Assembly (NCBI GenBank): GCA_027622715.1
Contig: JAQBYN010000008.1
Span: 1-64,000, forward strand
Origin: Pseudomonadota bacterium
GTDB lineage: Bacteria > Pseudomonadota > Alphaproteobacteria > SHVP01
DNA length: 64,000 nucleotides
Direction: 5' to 3'
Positions 36,987 through 45,536 of this stretch are shown here, one piece after another. The position numbers and the translations under genes were made by a program. How positions within the stretch are numbered: the first letter of the stretch is position 1; each line of letters begins with the position of its first letter. The notes beneath the pieces were generated by a model. The model was not told the origin of the DNA and searched no databases. It was given only the letters and a program-made list of their open reading frames with translations.

Positions 36987-37735
36987 ACAGGCGGTCCGAC
37001 GACCCCGAGCGCGCCCCGCCGCAATAGGTCGATGTCGCTCGCAGCGAAAACCAACCGATAGCCCCGACCCGACAGCCGGTCGAACCCGCCCGGCGCGGTG
37101 TCGATCGACCCCAAAACGGCGCCGGTCGCGAGAATATCGCGTTCGGCTTGCGCGAGAACCGCCTGCACCTCGGAATCGCCGAACCGACCTAGTTTGCCGA
37201 GACTGCCCGATAAATCCATCGGACCGATGAACAGCGAATCGACCCCGGCCACGGCGATTTCGCTGATCCGCTCCACCGCCGCTCGCGATTCAATTTGGCA
37301 CAACACCAGGACATCGTCGTTGGCTGTGGCGAGATAGTCCTTCCAAATGCGGCCATAACGCCCGGCTCGGATCGAGCCTGCGGCGCCCCGGCTGCCATCT
37401 GGCGGATACCGGCATTGGTCTACAATCCGCTGCGCCTGGGCCGCCGATTCGACGCCCGGCACCATGATCCCCGCCGCGCCGCTATCCAGCGCGCGTTTGA
37501 TCTCATGGGTACTGTCGCTCGGGATGCGCACCAAAATCGTGGTGTCCGATCCGTTTGCAGCACGCAGGTGATGGACCAGATCGGCCACAGTGCCCTCACC
37601 GTGCTCGTAGTCGATCAACAGCGCATCGAAACCGGCACCGGCGAGCACTTCGGTTACCGCTGGGCTGTTCAGCCCAACCCAGCACCCGATGCAGGTCTCG
37701 CCGCGCTGCAGCTTTTCTTTGAGTCTATTGGTCAT
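36983..37735 (-). CDS. HpcH/HpaI family aldolase
   Basis: 250 residues, standard length. The class II aldolase pattern is visible: TCIGCWVGLNSPAVTEVLAGAGFDALLIDYEHGEG, AAGIMVPGVESAAQAQRIVDQCRYPPDGSRG, QIESRAAVERISEIAVAGVDSLFIGPMDLSGSLG (metal-binding Glu and Asp). Members cleave or form 2-oxo acid aldols such as 4-hydroxy-2-oxoheptanedioate. It lies nine bases behind the deacetylase gene, and the vanX-like gene precedes that, so the three are read leftward, probably together. The link between aldolase and cell-wall enzymes is unclear. Confidence 0.93.
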   Translation of the reverse strand: MTNRLKEKLQRGETCIGCWVGLNSPAVTEVLAGAGFDALLIDYEHGEGTVADLVHHLRAANGSDTTILVRIPSDSTHEIKRALDSGAAGIMVPGVESAAQAQRIVDQCRYPPDGSRGAAGSIRAGRYGRIWKDYLATANDDVLVLCQIESRAAVERISEIAVAGVDSLFIGPMDLSGSLGKLGRFGDSEVQAVLAQAERDILATGAVLGSIDTAPGGFDRLSGRGYRLVFAASDIDLLRRGALGVVGPPV

Positions 37736-37744
37736 CGGCGCACT

Positions 37745-38794
37745 CTAGCGCGCGGGAATGTAATACTGCATGCCAAACCAGCGCCAACGGCCGTCTTCGG
37801 CGGGCATCGTGCAGTTGATGCGCCCGCGTCCGGGTGGCAGGGGTTGCGCAAAACGCACTTCAACGCGGGTGCCGCCGAGCCGCTGCAGCGTCAGATCGAT
37901 GGCACCACCTTGGGCAAACGCAAAACAATTCAGGCTGGCCAGATTCTCGGCCGGCGGCTCGATCGTGAACCCAAACGGCGGCGGATTGACGCTCAACGTG
38001 GGGTCGGCCGGTGTGACATCGCTTACCGGCAGCGGCAAGGCATTGATGATCAATTCGAAACGCTCCCGCGCGCTGAAAGTCTCGTTGAGGGCGAACCGCG
38101 GCAGGTAGTACCGGTCGTGGGCCGCGAACGCGACTGCAGAATGTTGGCCTAGCGCGGCTTTGAAGCCCATTTCCTCGACGATTTCGGCGATGGCCTGCGA
38201 GGCCTCGCCGTACGGGTAGGCGAACAACGTTGGCGCCTCGCCGAGTTCCTCGGTCAACCGTTTCTGCGCGGTTTCGATTTCGCGGCGGACGACCGTGAGA
38301 TATTGGTCCGGCATGTGCGGGTGGCTCACCGAATGATTGCCGATTGTCACGCCGGCTTGGTGCAGAGCGCGAATCTGATCCCAGGTCATGTAATTGCTAT
38401 GGCCGCGATCGACGGGATCGGTTGCGACGAACACCGTGAACGGGACGCCGGCTGCTTGGAACTTAGGCCACGCCACGTCGTGGATCGAGCGAAAGGCGTC
38501 GTCGATGGTGATCGCGATGGTGCGATCAGGCAGCGTTTCCCCGCGCTCAAACGCCGCCACGATGTCAGGCAACGGTAGAACGGTGAAACCGCCGTCGCTT
38601 AGCATCTTTAGTTGGGCGTCGATCTGCGCGACCTGAATATTGGTGCTCGGGTAGTCCGCCTCGCCGAAGCGGTGATACATCAAAATGACGGCGCCGCCAT
38701 CGCTCGCCCCTTGCGCCAGAACCGGCGCTGCCGGTGCCAGCCACAGCGCGCCGAAAATAAAACCCAAAGCTGCCTGCCAAATTCGTCTTGTCAT
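37745..38794 (-). CDS. Secreted polysaccharide deacetylase (NodB domain)
   Basis: 349 residues. Signal peptide ends APVLA-QG. The NodB domain has GAVILMYHRF, AITIDDAF (metal and catalytic Asp pair, in place of the common TFDDG) and TIGNHSVSHPHM with the HxxxH zinc site. A C-terminal beta-rich region with SVNPPPFGF and WRWFGMQYYIPAR follows, unassigned. Such enzymes remove acetyl groups from N-acetylglucosamine polymers, possibly peptidoglycan here. Four bases separate it from the vanX-like gene upstream. Periplasmic action is expected. Confidence 0.92.
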   Translation of the reverse strand: MTRRIWQAALGFIFGALWLAPAAPVLAQGASDGGAVILMYHRFGEADYPSTNIQVAQIDAQLKMLSDGGFTVLPLPDIVAAFERGETLPDRTIAITIDDAFRSIHDVAWPKFQAAGVPFTVFVATDPVDRGHSNYMTWDQIRALHQAGVTIGNHSVSHPHMPDQYLTVVRREIETAQKRLTEELGEAPTLFAYPYGEASQAIAEIVEEMGFKAALGQHSAVAFAAHDRYYLPRFALNETFSARERFELIINALPLPVSDVTPADPTLSVNPPPFGFTIEPPAENLASLNCFAFAQGGAIDLTLQRLGGTRVEVRFAQPLPPGRGRINCTMPAEDGRWRWFGMQYYIPAR

Positions 38795-38798
38795 CGTC

Positions 38799-39365
38799 CT
38801 AAGCCATCATTTGCGTGCCGGCGGCACGATCACTGAGCAACGGATACCGCCGCGGGTTGAACAGCTGATAGTGCCACCATTCGTTCCGATAATAGTCCCA
38901 CCCTGCGGCGGTCATGATACCCAACAACAGGGCGCGGTTGCGTTGCGCACTGGGTCCGATATCGGTGCGTCCGTGATAAGACTGAACGGTGAAGTCGTCA
39001 AACGGGGTGCCCATGTTAAGGACCTCGCCGGCGGCATTTTCAAGCGTCAAGTCGATCGCCGCACCCCGCGAATGCGGCGAGCCGCGCCGTGGATCGGCGA
39101 CGAAATCGGGGTCAGGCGTGTGCGCCCATAGCCGCCACTGGGCCTCGGTCGGGCGATAGGCATCGAAGACGCGCAGGCGAAATCCGATCTGCCCCGCCAA
39201 ATCGACCGCATGGCGCAGGCAGGCAGCCGCGTCTTGGTGTAAGTAGCAAGCCGCGCGGGCATAGATCGGCGTCCCAGTGAAATTGCTGGCGCCCGCATAG
39301 GCGATTTGCAGGGCGACACCGTCGGCGGTCTCGGATATCTCGGTCAGGTTTTCCCAAACGGTCAT
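38799..39365 (-). CDS. D-alanyl-D-alanine dipeptidase (VanX/DdpX family, M15D)
   Basis: 188 residues. Zinc ligands and active site are in SPHSRGAAIDLTL (His and Asp) and EWWHYQLF (catalytic Glu and third ligand His), with FDAYRPTEAQWRLW as the preceding conserved block. No signal peptide, so cytoplasmic as in VanX. It splits D-Ala-D-Ala, for turnover of cell wall dipeptide or, in VanHAX systems, for glycopeptide resistance. No vanH or vanA ligase is present, so recycling is likelier. First gene of a leftward set with the deacetylase and aldolase; divergent from tsaB 17 bases away. Confidence 0.92.
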   Translation of the reverse strand: MTVWENLTEISETADGVALQIAYAGASNFTGTPIYARAACYLHQDAAACLRHAVDLAGQIGFRLRVFDAYRPTEAQWRLWAHTPDPDFVADPRRGSPHSRGAAIDLTLENAAGEVLNMGTPFDDFTVQSYHGRTDIGPSAQRNRALLLGIMTAAGWDYYRNEWWHYQLFNPRRYPLLSDRAAGTQMMA

Positions 39366-39382
39366 CAGCGCGGCACGTTACC

Positions 39383-40060
39383 ATGAGTTCAATGTTACTT
39401 CTCGCACTGGATACTTCATTAGCGGCCTGTTCGGTTGCACTGTGGCGCGACGGGGCCCCAATTGCTGACCACTTCGTGCCCATGGCGCGCGGCCACGCCG
39501 AAGCGCTGGTGCCTATGGTCCAGGCGGTGTGCGCGCAAGCCGGCGTCGACCTTGCCGCCGTCGGCGCTATCGCGGTGACGCGCGGCCCCGGCACTTTTAC
39601 GGGGATTCGGATTGGCCTGGCGACCGCCCGCGGCCTTGCCCTGACCATCGGTTGTCCGGTCATCGGCGTCTCGACGCTCGAGGTCATTGCCGCCAGTGCG
39701 CTGCTGCGGACCGACCCCGCCCCAATTCTCGTGGTGCAAGATGCCCGTCGCGGCGAGATCTATGCCCAGCGCATCGGCGCGACCCCGGAAGAAAGCACCG
39801 CGCCGCGACTTCTCGCCGTGGCTGACCTCGCGGCGGCTTTCCCTGAGCGACCCCTGCGCTTGGTCGGTAGCGGCGCGCTTTTGGCGGCCGAGCGCCTTGG
39901 CGCGGGGGCGACGGTGGCAGCCGCCGAGGTGCTACCCCAAGCAGCCGTCCTGGCCGGCCTCGCGGCTGCGCGTCTGCAGCGGCACGGGACGGCGCGGTTT
40001 GCGGCGCCGCCGAGCCCCCTGTATTTGCGGGCGCCCGACGCTAAGTTGCCGTCGGCATGA
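39383..40060 (+). CDS. tsaB: tRNA N6-threonylcarbamoyladenosine biosynthesis protein TsaB
   Basis: 225 residues. LLLALDTSLAACSVALWRDG is the ASKHA-fold opening typical of TsaB, and AIAVTRGPGTFTGIRIGLATARGLAL is its signature. With TsaD and TsaE it transfers threonylcarbamoyl to adenine 37 of ANN-decoding tRNAs; TsaB itself is the non-catalytic scaffold. rimI overlaps its end by four bases (ATGA), the usual neighbour. It heads the long rightward run to pnp. Confidence 0.93.
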   Translation: MSSMLLLALDTSLAACSVALWRDGAPIADHFVPMARGHAEALVPMVQAVCAQAGVDLAAVGAIAVTRGPGTFTGIRIGLATARGLALTIGCPVIGVSTLEVIAASALLRTDPAPILVVQDARRGEIYAQRIGATPEESTAPRLLAVADLAAAFPERPLRLVGSGALLAAERLGAGATVAAAEVLPQAAVLAGLAAARLQRHGTARFAAPPSPLYLRAPDAKLPSA

Positions 40061-40533
40061 TTGGCCTAACCCGCCTCGATCCGCCGGTCTTGGGGCCGCA
40101 CCAGGCGGTTCTGGCGGCGCTGCATGCGGTGTGCTTTTCGAGGCCTTGGTCGGCGGTCGAAATCGACCAGCTGCTGGCGATGCCGGGCGCCTTCGCCGGC
40201 GTGGCCGATTTGCCGGACGGCCCGGGCGGCTTTCATATCACCCGGATCGCCGCCGACGAGGCTGAAATCATCAGCATCGGCGTGCGCCCCGCCGCGCGCC
40301 GGACCGGGGTCGGGGCGGCGCTGTTGGCGGATGCCATGGAGCGGGCCACGGCGGGTGGCGCCCGCATGCTGTTCGTCGAAGTCGCCGCGAACAACCCGGC
40401 GGCGATCGCCCTCTACCGGCAGGCTGGGTTTGCCGCGGTGGGCCGGCGACCGGATTACTATGCAAGCCCTGATGGCGGCGGCGATGCCTTGGTTTTACGG
40501 GCGAATTTGGTCGCGGCTAGCGTCGTCGAATGA
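40057..40533 (+). CDS. rimI: Ribosomal protein S18-alanine N-acetyltransferase
   Basis: 158 residues, GNAT fold. CFSRPWSAVEIDQLL, SIGVRPAARRTGVGAALLADAMERA (acetyl-CoA loop in R-x-x-G-x-G form) and FVEVAANNPAAIALYRQAGFAAVGRRPDYY are RimI blocks. It acetylates the N-terminal alanine of S18 (and perhaps other substrates). Its last 17 bases overlap the convergent tusA-like gene. Confidence 0.92.
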   Translation: MIGLTRLDPPVLGPHQAVLAALHAVCFSRPWSAVEIDQLLAMPGAFAGVADLPDGPGGFHITRIAADEAEIISIGVRPAARRTGVGAALLADAMERATAGGARMLFVEVAANNPAAIALYRQAGFAAVGRRPDYYASPDGGGDALVLRANLVAASVVE

Positions 40534-40780
40534 AGATCCGGTGGATCGCGCCGGGACCGGCCGATTGCAGGGTCGGCTCGATGGCGAGGACCTCGTGCCC
40601 AGCCTCCGTCGCCGAGCGCGGCACGTTGTCGAGCGGCTCGCGCCCGCGCAGATCCACCCCCAAAACTTGGCCCGGCGCCATTTTCTCAAGCGCCAACTTG
40701 GTCTTCACGAAGGTGATCGGGCAGACGTCGCCGGTGATATCGATCAAGTGATCGGCGGCAAGCCTTGACTTTGCGGGCAC
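40517..40780 (-). CDS. TusA family sulfur carrier
   Basis: 87 residues, GTG at 40780 with GAGG upstream. The core ITGDVCPITFVKTKLALEKMAPGQVLGVDL has the conserved cysteine in CPIT, where most members have CPMP. LDNVPRSATEAGHEVLAIE follows. TusA-like proteins carry persulfide sulfur for tRNA thiolation, molybdopterin synthesis or sulfur oxidation; sequence does not say which. It is alone on the minus strand inside a rightward region, overlapping rimI's end. Confidence 0.88.
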   Translation of the reverse strand: MPAKSRLAADHLIDITGDVCPITFVKTKLALEKMAPGQVLGVDLRGREPLDNVPRSATEAGHEVLAIEPTLQSAGPGAIHRIFIRRR

Positions 40781-40807
40781 TTCACCTCGCTTACAGATTC
40801 TTGACGG

Positions 40808-40846
40808 TTGCTTGGCCAGAATTGCTCTCTATATATTGGCTACAAT
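40808..40846 (+). promoter_or_regulatory. AT-rich promoter region of mucR
   Basis: TTGCTT, 18 bases, TATATT, with a second -10-like TACAAT ending at 40846, 28 bases before the mucR ATG. This is one of the few AT-rich patches in the window, with several T-A steps, as preferred by MucR family proteins, which often autoregulate. A direct test is required for binding. Confidence 0.4.
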
Positions 40847-40874
40847 AGATGCAAGTAGAAGGAATAAGAACGCG

Positions 40875-41303
40875 ATGGCCGACCAGCCCCGCTCTAGTGA
40901 GCTTTTGGCGCTGACGACCGATATTGTCGCGTCGCACGTGTCCAACAATACGGTCGCGATCACCGATTTGCCGAGCCTGATGCAGCAGGTCTATGCGGCG
41001 CTGTCCGGCCTAGGCAATGCGCCGCCGCCTGCCGCGACACGCCCCAATCCCGCCGTGCCGATCAAAAAATCAGTGATGCCTGAGTACATCGTTTGCCTGG
41101 AAGATGGCAAAAAACTCAAGATGCTCAAGCGCCACCTCAAGACTCGGTACAACATGACGCCCGACGCGTACCGCGAGCGCTGGGGCCTTCCCTCGGACTA
41201 TCCCATGGTGGCGCCGGCCTACGCGCAGCAACGCAGCGACCTGGCCAAGAAGATCGGGCTCGGGACAAAACGCGGTAAAAAGCGGCGTCCGCCGACCCGA
41301 TGA
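40875..41303 (+). CDS. mucR: MucR/Ros family transcriptional regulator
   Basis: 142 residues from ATG 40875. LLALTTDIVASHVSNNTV is the N-terminal oligomerisation region, and PEYIVCLEDGKKLKMLKRHLKTRYNMTPDAYRERWGLPSDYPMVAPAYAQQRSDLAKKIGLG is the zinc-finger DNA-binding domain, with Cys in the CLEDG position and downstream histidine. MucR proteins are H-NS-like silencers of exopolysaccharide, motility and virulence genes in alphaproteobacteria. The AT-rich promoter region before it fits autoregulation. Basic tail KRGKKRRPPTR. Confidence 0.95.
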   Translation: MADQPRSSELLALTTDIVASHVSNNTVAITDLPSLMQQVYAALSGLGNAPPPAATRPNPAVPIKKSVMPEYIVCLEDGKKLKMLKRHLKTRYNMTPDAYRERWGLPSDYPMVAPAYAQQRSDLAKKIGLGTKRGKKRRPPTR

Positions 41304-41334
41304 CCACGCAGCACGATCGCGGTAGCATGGCGAT

Positions 41335-41763
41335 ATGCCGGGCAACCTAGAACAACGGTGCCTCGAGAAGGGGCTCAAAATGACGGAACAGCGCAAAATC
41401 ATTGCGCGCGTGCTGTCAGACGCGACCGATCATCCGGACGTCGAGGAGCTCTATCGCCGGGCGGTCGCCATCGATCCGGGGATTTCCATCGCGACGATTT
41501 ACCGAACCGTTCGCCTGTTCGAAGAATCCGGCATCCTCGACCGGCATGACTTCGGCGACGGGCGGGCGCGCTACGAGGAGACGCCGGACGAACACCACGA
41601 CCACCTCATCGATATGCGCTCCGGCGAGGTGATTGAGTTCCACGACGCCGAAATCGAAGAACTTCAGCAACGGATCGCCAAACGGCTTGGCTACCGTCTC
41701 GCCGGCCACAAACTCGAACTTTACGGGACGGCGCTCGACAGTATGGACAAGGCGAAAGGGTAA
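41335..41763 (+). CDS. fur: Fur family metalloregulator (alphaproteobacterial Fur/Mur type)
   Basis: 142 residues. The winged helix is MTEQRKIIARVLSDATDHPDVEELYRRAVAIDPGISIATIYRTVRLFEESGILDR, then the metal-site region DEHHDHLIDMRSGEVIEFHDAEIEELQ. The C-terminal Cys pairs of enterobacterial Fur are missing, as in alphaproteobacterial Mur/Fur, which responds to manganese or iron. Placed between mucR and the acyltransferase gene in the conserved order. A second Fur homologue, Irr, is at 61417-61848. Confidence 0.93.
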   Translation: MPGNLEQRCLEKGLKMTEQRKIIARVLSDATDHPDVEELYRRAVAIDPGISIATIYRTVRLFEESGILDRHDFGDGRARYEETPDEHHDHLIDMRSGEVIEFHDAEIEELQQRIAKRLGYRLAGHKLELYGTALDSMDKAKG

Positions 41764-41776
41764 GGGCGATTCGTCA

Positions 41777-42607
41777 ATGAGTCATCTGCGTGCCGCACTG
41801 AGCTTGCTGGCAATTACCGCGGTTGCCCTACCGCTGATTCCGATTCAATCGCTCATGGTGCGATTCAATACTGGCAACAAGACTTATTTACCGCGTTTGT
41901 TTCACCGCGCGGTGCGGGCGATTGTCGGAATCAAAATCGTGCAGATTGGCGACATTGCCACAAATCGACCGCTACTCTTTGCCATCAACCACGCATCTTG
42001 GCTCGATATCACCGTGTTCGGTGCTCTAACGCCGGTCTCTTACATCGCCAAAAGCGAAGTTGCGTCTTGGCCCGTCTTTGGCCTTTTTGCGCGTTTGCAA
42101 CGCACCGTGTTTGTCGAGCGCAACCGGCATCGCACCGCCAACCACCGTGACGACATACTCGAGCGCTTCGATGCGGGCGAACGAATCGGTCTCTTCCCGG
42201 AAGGCACCAGCAGCGACGGCAACCGCGTGCTGCCGTTCAAAAGCGCGTTCTTTGCGGTTGCCGAACACCGAACGAATGGTCAACCGCTGCCGGTCCAGCC
42301 GGTCTCCATCGCCTATGTCGGTCTCGAAGGTTTGCCGCTCGGACGCGACGAAAGGCACCGCTTCGCGTGGTACGCCGATATGGATCTCGCGCCGCACCTA
42401 TGGGGTGTGTTGGCCGCCGGGCGGCTCACCGTCAGCGTCCAGTTTCATCCGGTGGTGACCATCGAGCAATTCGGGTCGCGCAAGGAACTCGCGCGCTATT
42501 GCGAGGCAACGGTGGCGCAGGGTGTGTCGGCGGCGATTAGTGGACGATTGCCGAACAACGTGGCGGGCGTTTTACCCGCCAATACCGATCCGGTGGGCGC
42601 GGCTTGA
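41777..42607 (+). CDS. 1-acyl-sn-glycerol-3-phosphate acyltransferase family (PlsC/OlsA-like)
   Basis: 276 residues from ATG 41777. An N-terminal membrane helix ([20 protein letters not shown]) is followed by motif I NHASWLD (HxxxxD), FVERNRHR and motif [23 protein letters not shown]. PlsC makes phosphatidic acid from lysophosphatidate; OlsA uses lyso-ornithine lipid with the same fold. OlsB is encoded 28 kb away in this window, so an OlsA role cannot be excluded. The downstream miaB frame overlaps the end. Confidence 0.88.
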   Translation: MSHLRAALSLLAITAVALPLIPIQSLMVRFNTGNKTYLPRLFHRAVRAIVGIKIVQIGDIATNRPLLFAINHASWLDITVFGALTPVSYIAKSEVASWPVFGLFARLQRTVFVERNRHRTANHRDDILERFDAGERIGLFPEGTSSDGNRVLPFKSAFFAVAEHRTNGQPLPVQPVSIAYVGLEGLPLGRDERHRFAWYADMDLAPHLWGVLAAGRLTVSVQFHPVVTIEQFGSRKELARYCEATVAQGVSAAISGRLPNNVAGVLPANTDPVGAA

Positions 42608-44046
42608 CTCGACTTGGGTCGGTGCTAACGTCCGCGCCCCCGAGCGCCAGCCCCATCCTCGAACGATCCGAGAGTCGATTGTCGAAGAAAGTCTTCATCA
42701 AGACCTACGGCTGTCAGATGAACGTTTACGACTCCGCGCGAATGGCGGATGTCTTGGCGCCGTTAGGCTACACCGCGTGCGCCACGCCGGCCGAGGCTGA
42801 CATGGTCATTCTCAACACTTGCCATATTCGCGAAAAAGCGGACGACAAGGTTTTCTCGGAACTCGGCCGCCTTCACCAATTGCAGATCGAAAAAGAGCGT
42901 GCCGGCGGTCGCCTCGTGCTCGGGGTGGCAGGCTGTGTGGCCCAGGCCGAAGGCGCGGAAATCGCGCGCCGTGCGCCCTATGTCGACATGGTCTTCGGGC
43001 CCCAGTCCTATCACCGCCTACCCGAAATGGTAGCGCGCCTCGCGCGTGGTGGCGGTCTCGTGCTCGAGACCGAGTTTCCGGTCGAGGACAAATTCGATCA
43101 TTTGCCGCAACCCAGCCATCAGATCGGGCCGTCGGTGTTTCTCACCATTCAGGAAGGCTGCGACAAGTTTTGCACGTTCTGCGTTGTGCCCTACACGCGC
43201 GGCGCCGAGTTCTCGCGCCCGGTCGCCGACATTGTTGCCGAGGCGCGTCTCTTGGTGAGTCAGGGCGCGCGGGAAATTACGGTCCTCGGTCAAAACGTCA
43301 ACGCCTACCACGGCGCCGGAGAAAATGGCGCGGTTGTCGGGTTGGGCGAATTGATTCGTCGGTTGGCCGGCGAGGTCGGCGGGATCGAGCGGCTGCGCTA
43401 CATGACGTCCCATCCTCGGGATGTCGACGACAGCCTGATCGCCGCCCACCGCGACGTCGGCATCCTGATGCCGCTTCTGCATTTGCCGGTGCAATCGGGC
43501 GCGGATCGCATTCTAGCGGCCATGAATCGTGGCCACACGGCGCAAGATTACCGCCGAATTGTCGACCGATTGCGCGACGCCTGCCCGCCCCTTGCCCTGT
43601 CGAGTGACTTTATTGTTGGGTTCCCGGGTGAAACTGGCGCAGACTTCGAGGCAACGATGACCCTCATCCGCGAAGTTGGATACGCGCAAGCGTTTTCTTT
43701 TAAGTACAGCCCCCGTCCGGGCACCCCTGCGGCGACGCAGGGTGTCCAGGTCGCCGAACCCGTCAAAGCGGCGCGGTTGGCCGACCTTCAGGTGCTCCTT
43801 GCCGAACAGCAGCACGCCTTCAACGAGTCTTTCCTCGGAAAGACGCTACCGGTGCTACTCGACCGGCCCGGTCGTCAGGCTGGCCAACTCGCCGGGCGCT
43901 CTCCTTATCTTCAGCCAGTTCAAGTGGCGGCGTCGGCCGACTTACTCGGAACAATCGCGTCCGTCGCGATCAACGCCGCGCGGACCAACAGTCTCGCGGG
44001 CCGACTCTCGACGCTGCCAGCCCTTGCGGGTGTCTCCGCTGCCTAG
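42604..44046 (+). CDS. miaB: tRNA-2-methylthio-N6-dimethylallyladenosine synthase MiaB
   Basis: 480 residues if the TTG at 42604 is used (overlapping the acyltransferase stop by four bases); a GTG at 42622 or TTG at 42679 (just before [13 protein letters not shown]) is also possible and gives the usual N-terminus. The MTTase domain has cysteines in GCQMN, NTCHIR and AGCVAQ. The radical SAM cluster is [16 protein letters not shown], and a TRAM domain ends the protein. MiaB adds methylthio to i6A37 in tRNAs decoding U-initial codons, using two [4Fe-4S] clusters. Confidence 0.93.
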   Translation: MTRLGSVLTSAPPSASPILERSESRLSKKVFIKTYGCQMNVYDSARMADVLAPLGYTACATPAEADMVILNTCHIREKADDKVFSELGRLHQLQIEKERAGGRLVLGVAGCVAQAEGAEIARRAPYVDMVFGPQSYHRLPEMVARLARGGGLVLETEFPVEDKFDHLPQPSHQIGPSVFLTIQEGCDKFCTFCVVPYTRGAEFSRPVADIVAEARLLVSQGAREITVLGQNVNAYHGAGENGAVVGLGELIRRLAGEVGGIERLRYMTSHPRDVDDSLIAAHRDVGILMPLLHLPVQSGADRILAAMNRGHTAQDYRRIVDRLRDACPPLALSSDFIVGFPGETGADFEATMTLIREVGYAQAFSFKYSPRPGTPAATQGVQVAEPVKAARLADLQVLLAEQQHAFNESFLGKTLPVLLDRPGRQAGQLAGRSPYLQPVQVAASADLLGTIASVAINAARTNSLAGRLSTLPALAGVSAA

Positions 44047-44107
44047 CGCCGCGATTCCCGCACCGGGGCCGTCGCCGGACGGCATCGCCGCCACGGACAC
44101 CTCGGTG

Positions 44108-45046
44108 ATGTCTTTCGAGGACAATCGTCTGCTGCCGGCACTGTTCGGCCAGCACGACAGATACCTCGCTCGGATCGAGCAACGGCTTGGGGTGAACCTT
44201 TCGTCGCGCGGCAATGTTGTTGTGGTCGATGGCACGCCGGCAGCGTGCGAAACCGCGCGGGCGGTAATGACCCGGCTCTACCAGCGGCTCAAAGATGGCC
44301 TTGAAATCGGACCGGGCGACGTCGACGGCGCTATCCGTATGGAAGAGGATCGCGAGACCGATTCAGCCGGTCCGCTGACAATTCGCACGCGCCAGCGCAC
44401 CATCGTCGCGCGCTCACCCAATCAGCATCGCTATCTCGAAACCATGCAGACGCATGATCTGGTGTTTGCCCTTGGCCCGGCTGGGACCGGCAAGACCTAT
44501 CTTGCCGTCGCCGCTGCCGTATCGTCGCTAATGCGCGGCGAGCGCAATCGGATCATTCTGTCGCGCCCGGCGGTCGAGGCAGGTGAGCGCTTGGGCTTTC
44601 TTCCGGGCGATCTGCGCGAGAAAGTCGATCCTTATTTGCGCCCGCTCTATGATGCGCTGCACGACATGTTGCCGGCCGATCAGGTCGCGCGGCAGCTGGA
44701 AAACGGCGAGATCGAGATCGCACCCTTGGCGTTTATGCGGGGCCGCACTTTGTCAAACGCCTTCATCATCATCGACGAAGCGCAAAACACGACGGCAATG
44801 CAAATGAAGATGTTGCTCACGCGGTTGGGAGAAAATGCGCGCATGGTCGTGACCGGCGATATGACGCAGATCGACCTGCCGCGCGGCGAAATGTCGGGGC
44901 TGCGCGAAGCGACTGCCATCCTCGAAGGGGTGCCCGGCATCGGCTTCGTTCGGTTTGAAAAAACTGACATCGTCCGGCACCCGCTCGTCACCCGCATGGT
45001 CGAAGCCTACGAGGCGCATGAAAAGCTCGACAAAACCGGCGTCTGA
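44108..45046 (+). CDS. phoH: PhoH-like ATPase
   Basis: 312 residues from ATG 44108; GTG at 44105 or 44030 would extend it. SFEDNRLLPALFGQHDRYLARIEQRLGVNLSSRGNVVVVDG is a KH-like N-terminal segment. The ATPase has Walker A GPAGTGKTYLA, Walker B FIIIDEAQN and TRLGENARMVVTGDMTQIDLPRG. PhoH proteins are RNA-associated ATPases with a possible role in RNA processing, usually next to ybeY as here. Weak ribosome site. ybeY overlaps its end by 29 bases. No PHO box is seen upstream. Confidence 0.93.
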   Translation: MSFEDNRLLPALFGQHDRYLARIEQRLGVNLSSRGNVVVVDGTPAACETARAVMTRLYQRLKDGLEIGPGDVDGAIRMEEDRETDSAGPLTIRTRQRTIVARSPNQHRYLETMQTHDLVFALGPAGTGKTYLAVAAAVSSLMRGERNRIILSRPAVEAGERLGFLPGDLREKVDPYLRPLYDALHDMLPADQVARQLENGEIEIAPLAFMRGRTLSNAFIIIDEAQNTTAMQMKMLLTRLGENARMVVTGDMTQIDLPRGEMSGLREATAILEGVPGIGFVRFEKTDIVRHPLVTRMVEAYEAHEKLDKTGV

Positions 45047-45536
45047 AATCGAACCGCTTGCGAATGTTCGCATCGACGACGAGGCCTGGCGGGACGTTGT
45101 TCCCGACCTCGAGGTCTGCTGTCTGCATGCGCTCACCGCGGTATTCGACGCGACGTCAAAGCCGCCCGGCCAGATCAGCATGCTGTTTACTGACGACGCC
45201 GCGTTGCGAGTCCTGAATGCCACCTATCGCGGCCAGGATAAGGCGACGAACGTTCTGTCGTTTACGAGCGATCCAGCGGGACTGCCACCCGGGCATCCGA
45301 CCTTTTTGGGGGACATCGCCCTCGCGCTTGAGACCATCCTTGGAGAGGCGCGCGACCAGGGGAAAACCCCCGCCGCCCACACCCACCACATGATCGTGCA
45401 CGGCGCGCTACATTTGCTTGGCTACGACCACAGCGATAACGCCGACGCACAGACAATGGAAGATTTGGAGCGCACCATACTCAAAGTCCTAGATTACCCT
45501 GATCCCTACGCCGTTGGCGTCGAGGGCGCGGTCTGA
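45018..45536 (+). CDS. ybeY: Endoribonuclease YbeY
   Basis: 172 residues from ATG 45018 with GAGG just before it, overlapping phoH by 29 bases. The zinc site is HMIVHGALHLLGYDH, with ATNVLSF and FLGDIALALETI as family blocks. YbeY takes part in 16S rRNA 3' maturation and ribosome quality control. corC follows with a TGATG overlap (start at 45536). Confidence 0.94.
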   Translation: MKSSTKPASEIEPLANVRIDDEAWRDVVPDLEVCCLHALTAVFDATSKPPGQISMLFTDDAALRVLNATYRGQDKATNVLSFTSDPAGLPPGHPTFLGDIALALETILGEARDQGKTPAAHTHHMIVHGALHLLGYDHSDNADAQTMEDLERTILKVLDYPDPYAVGVEGAV

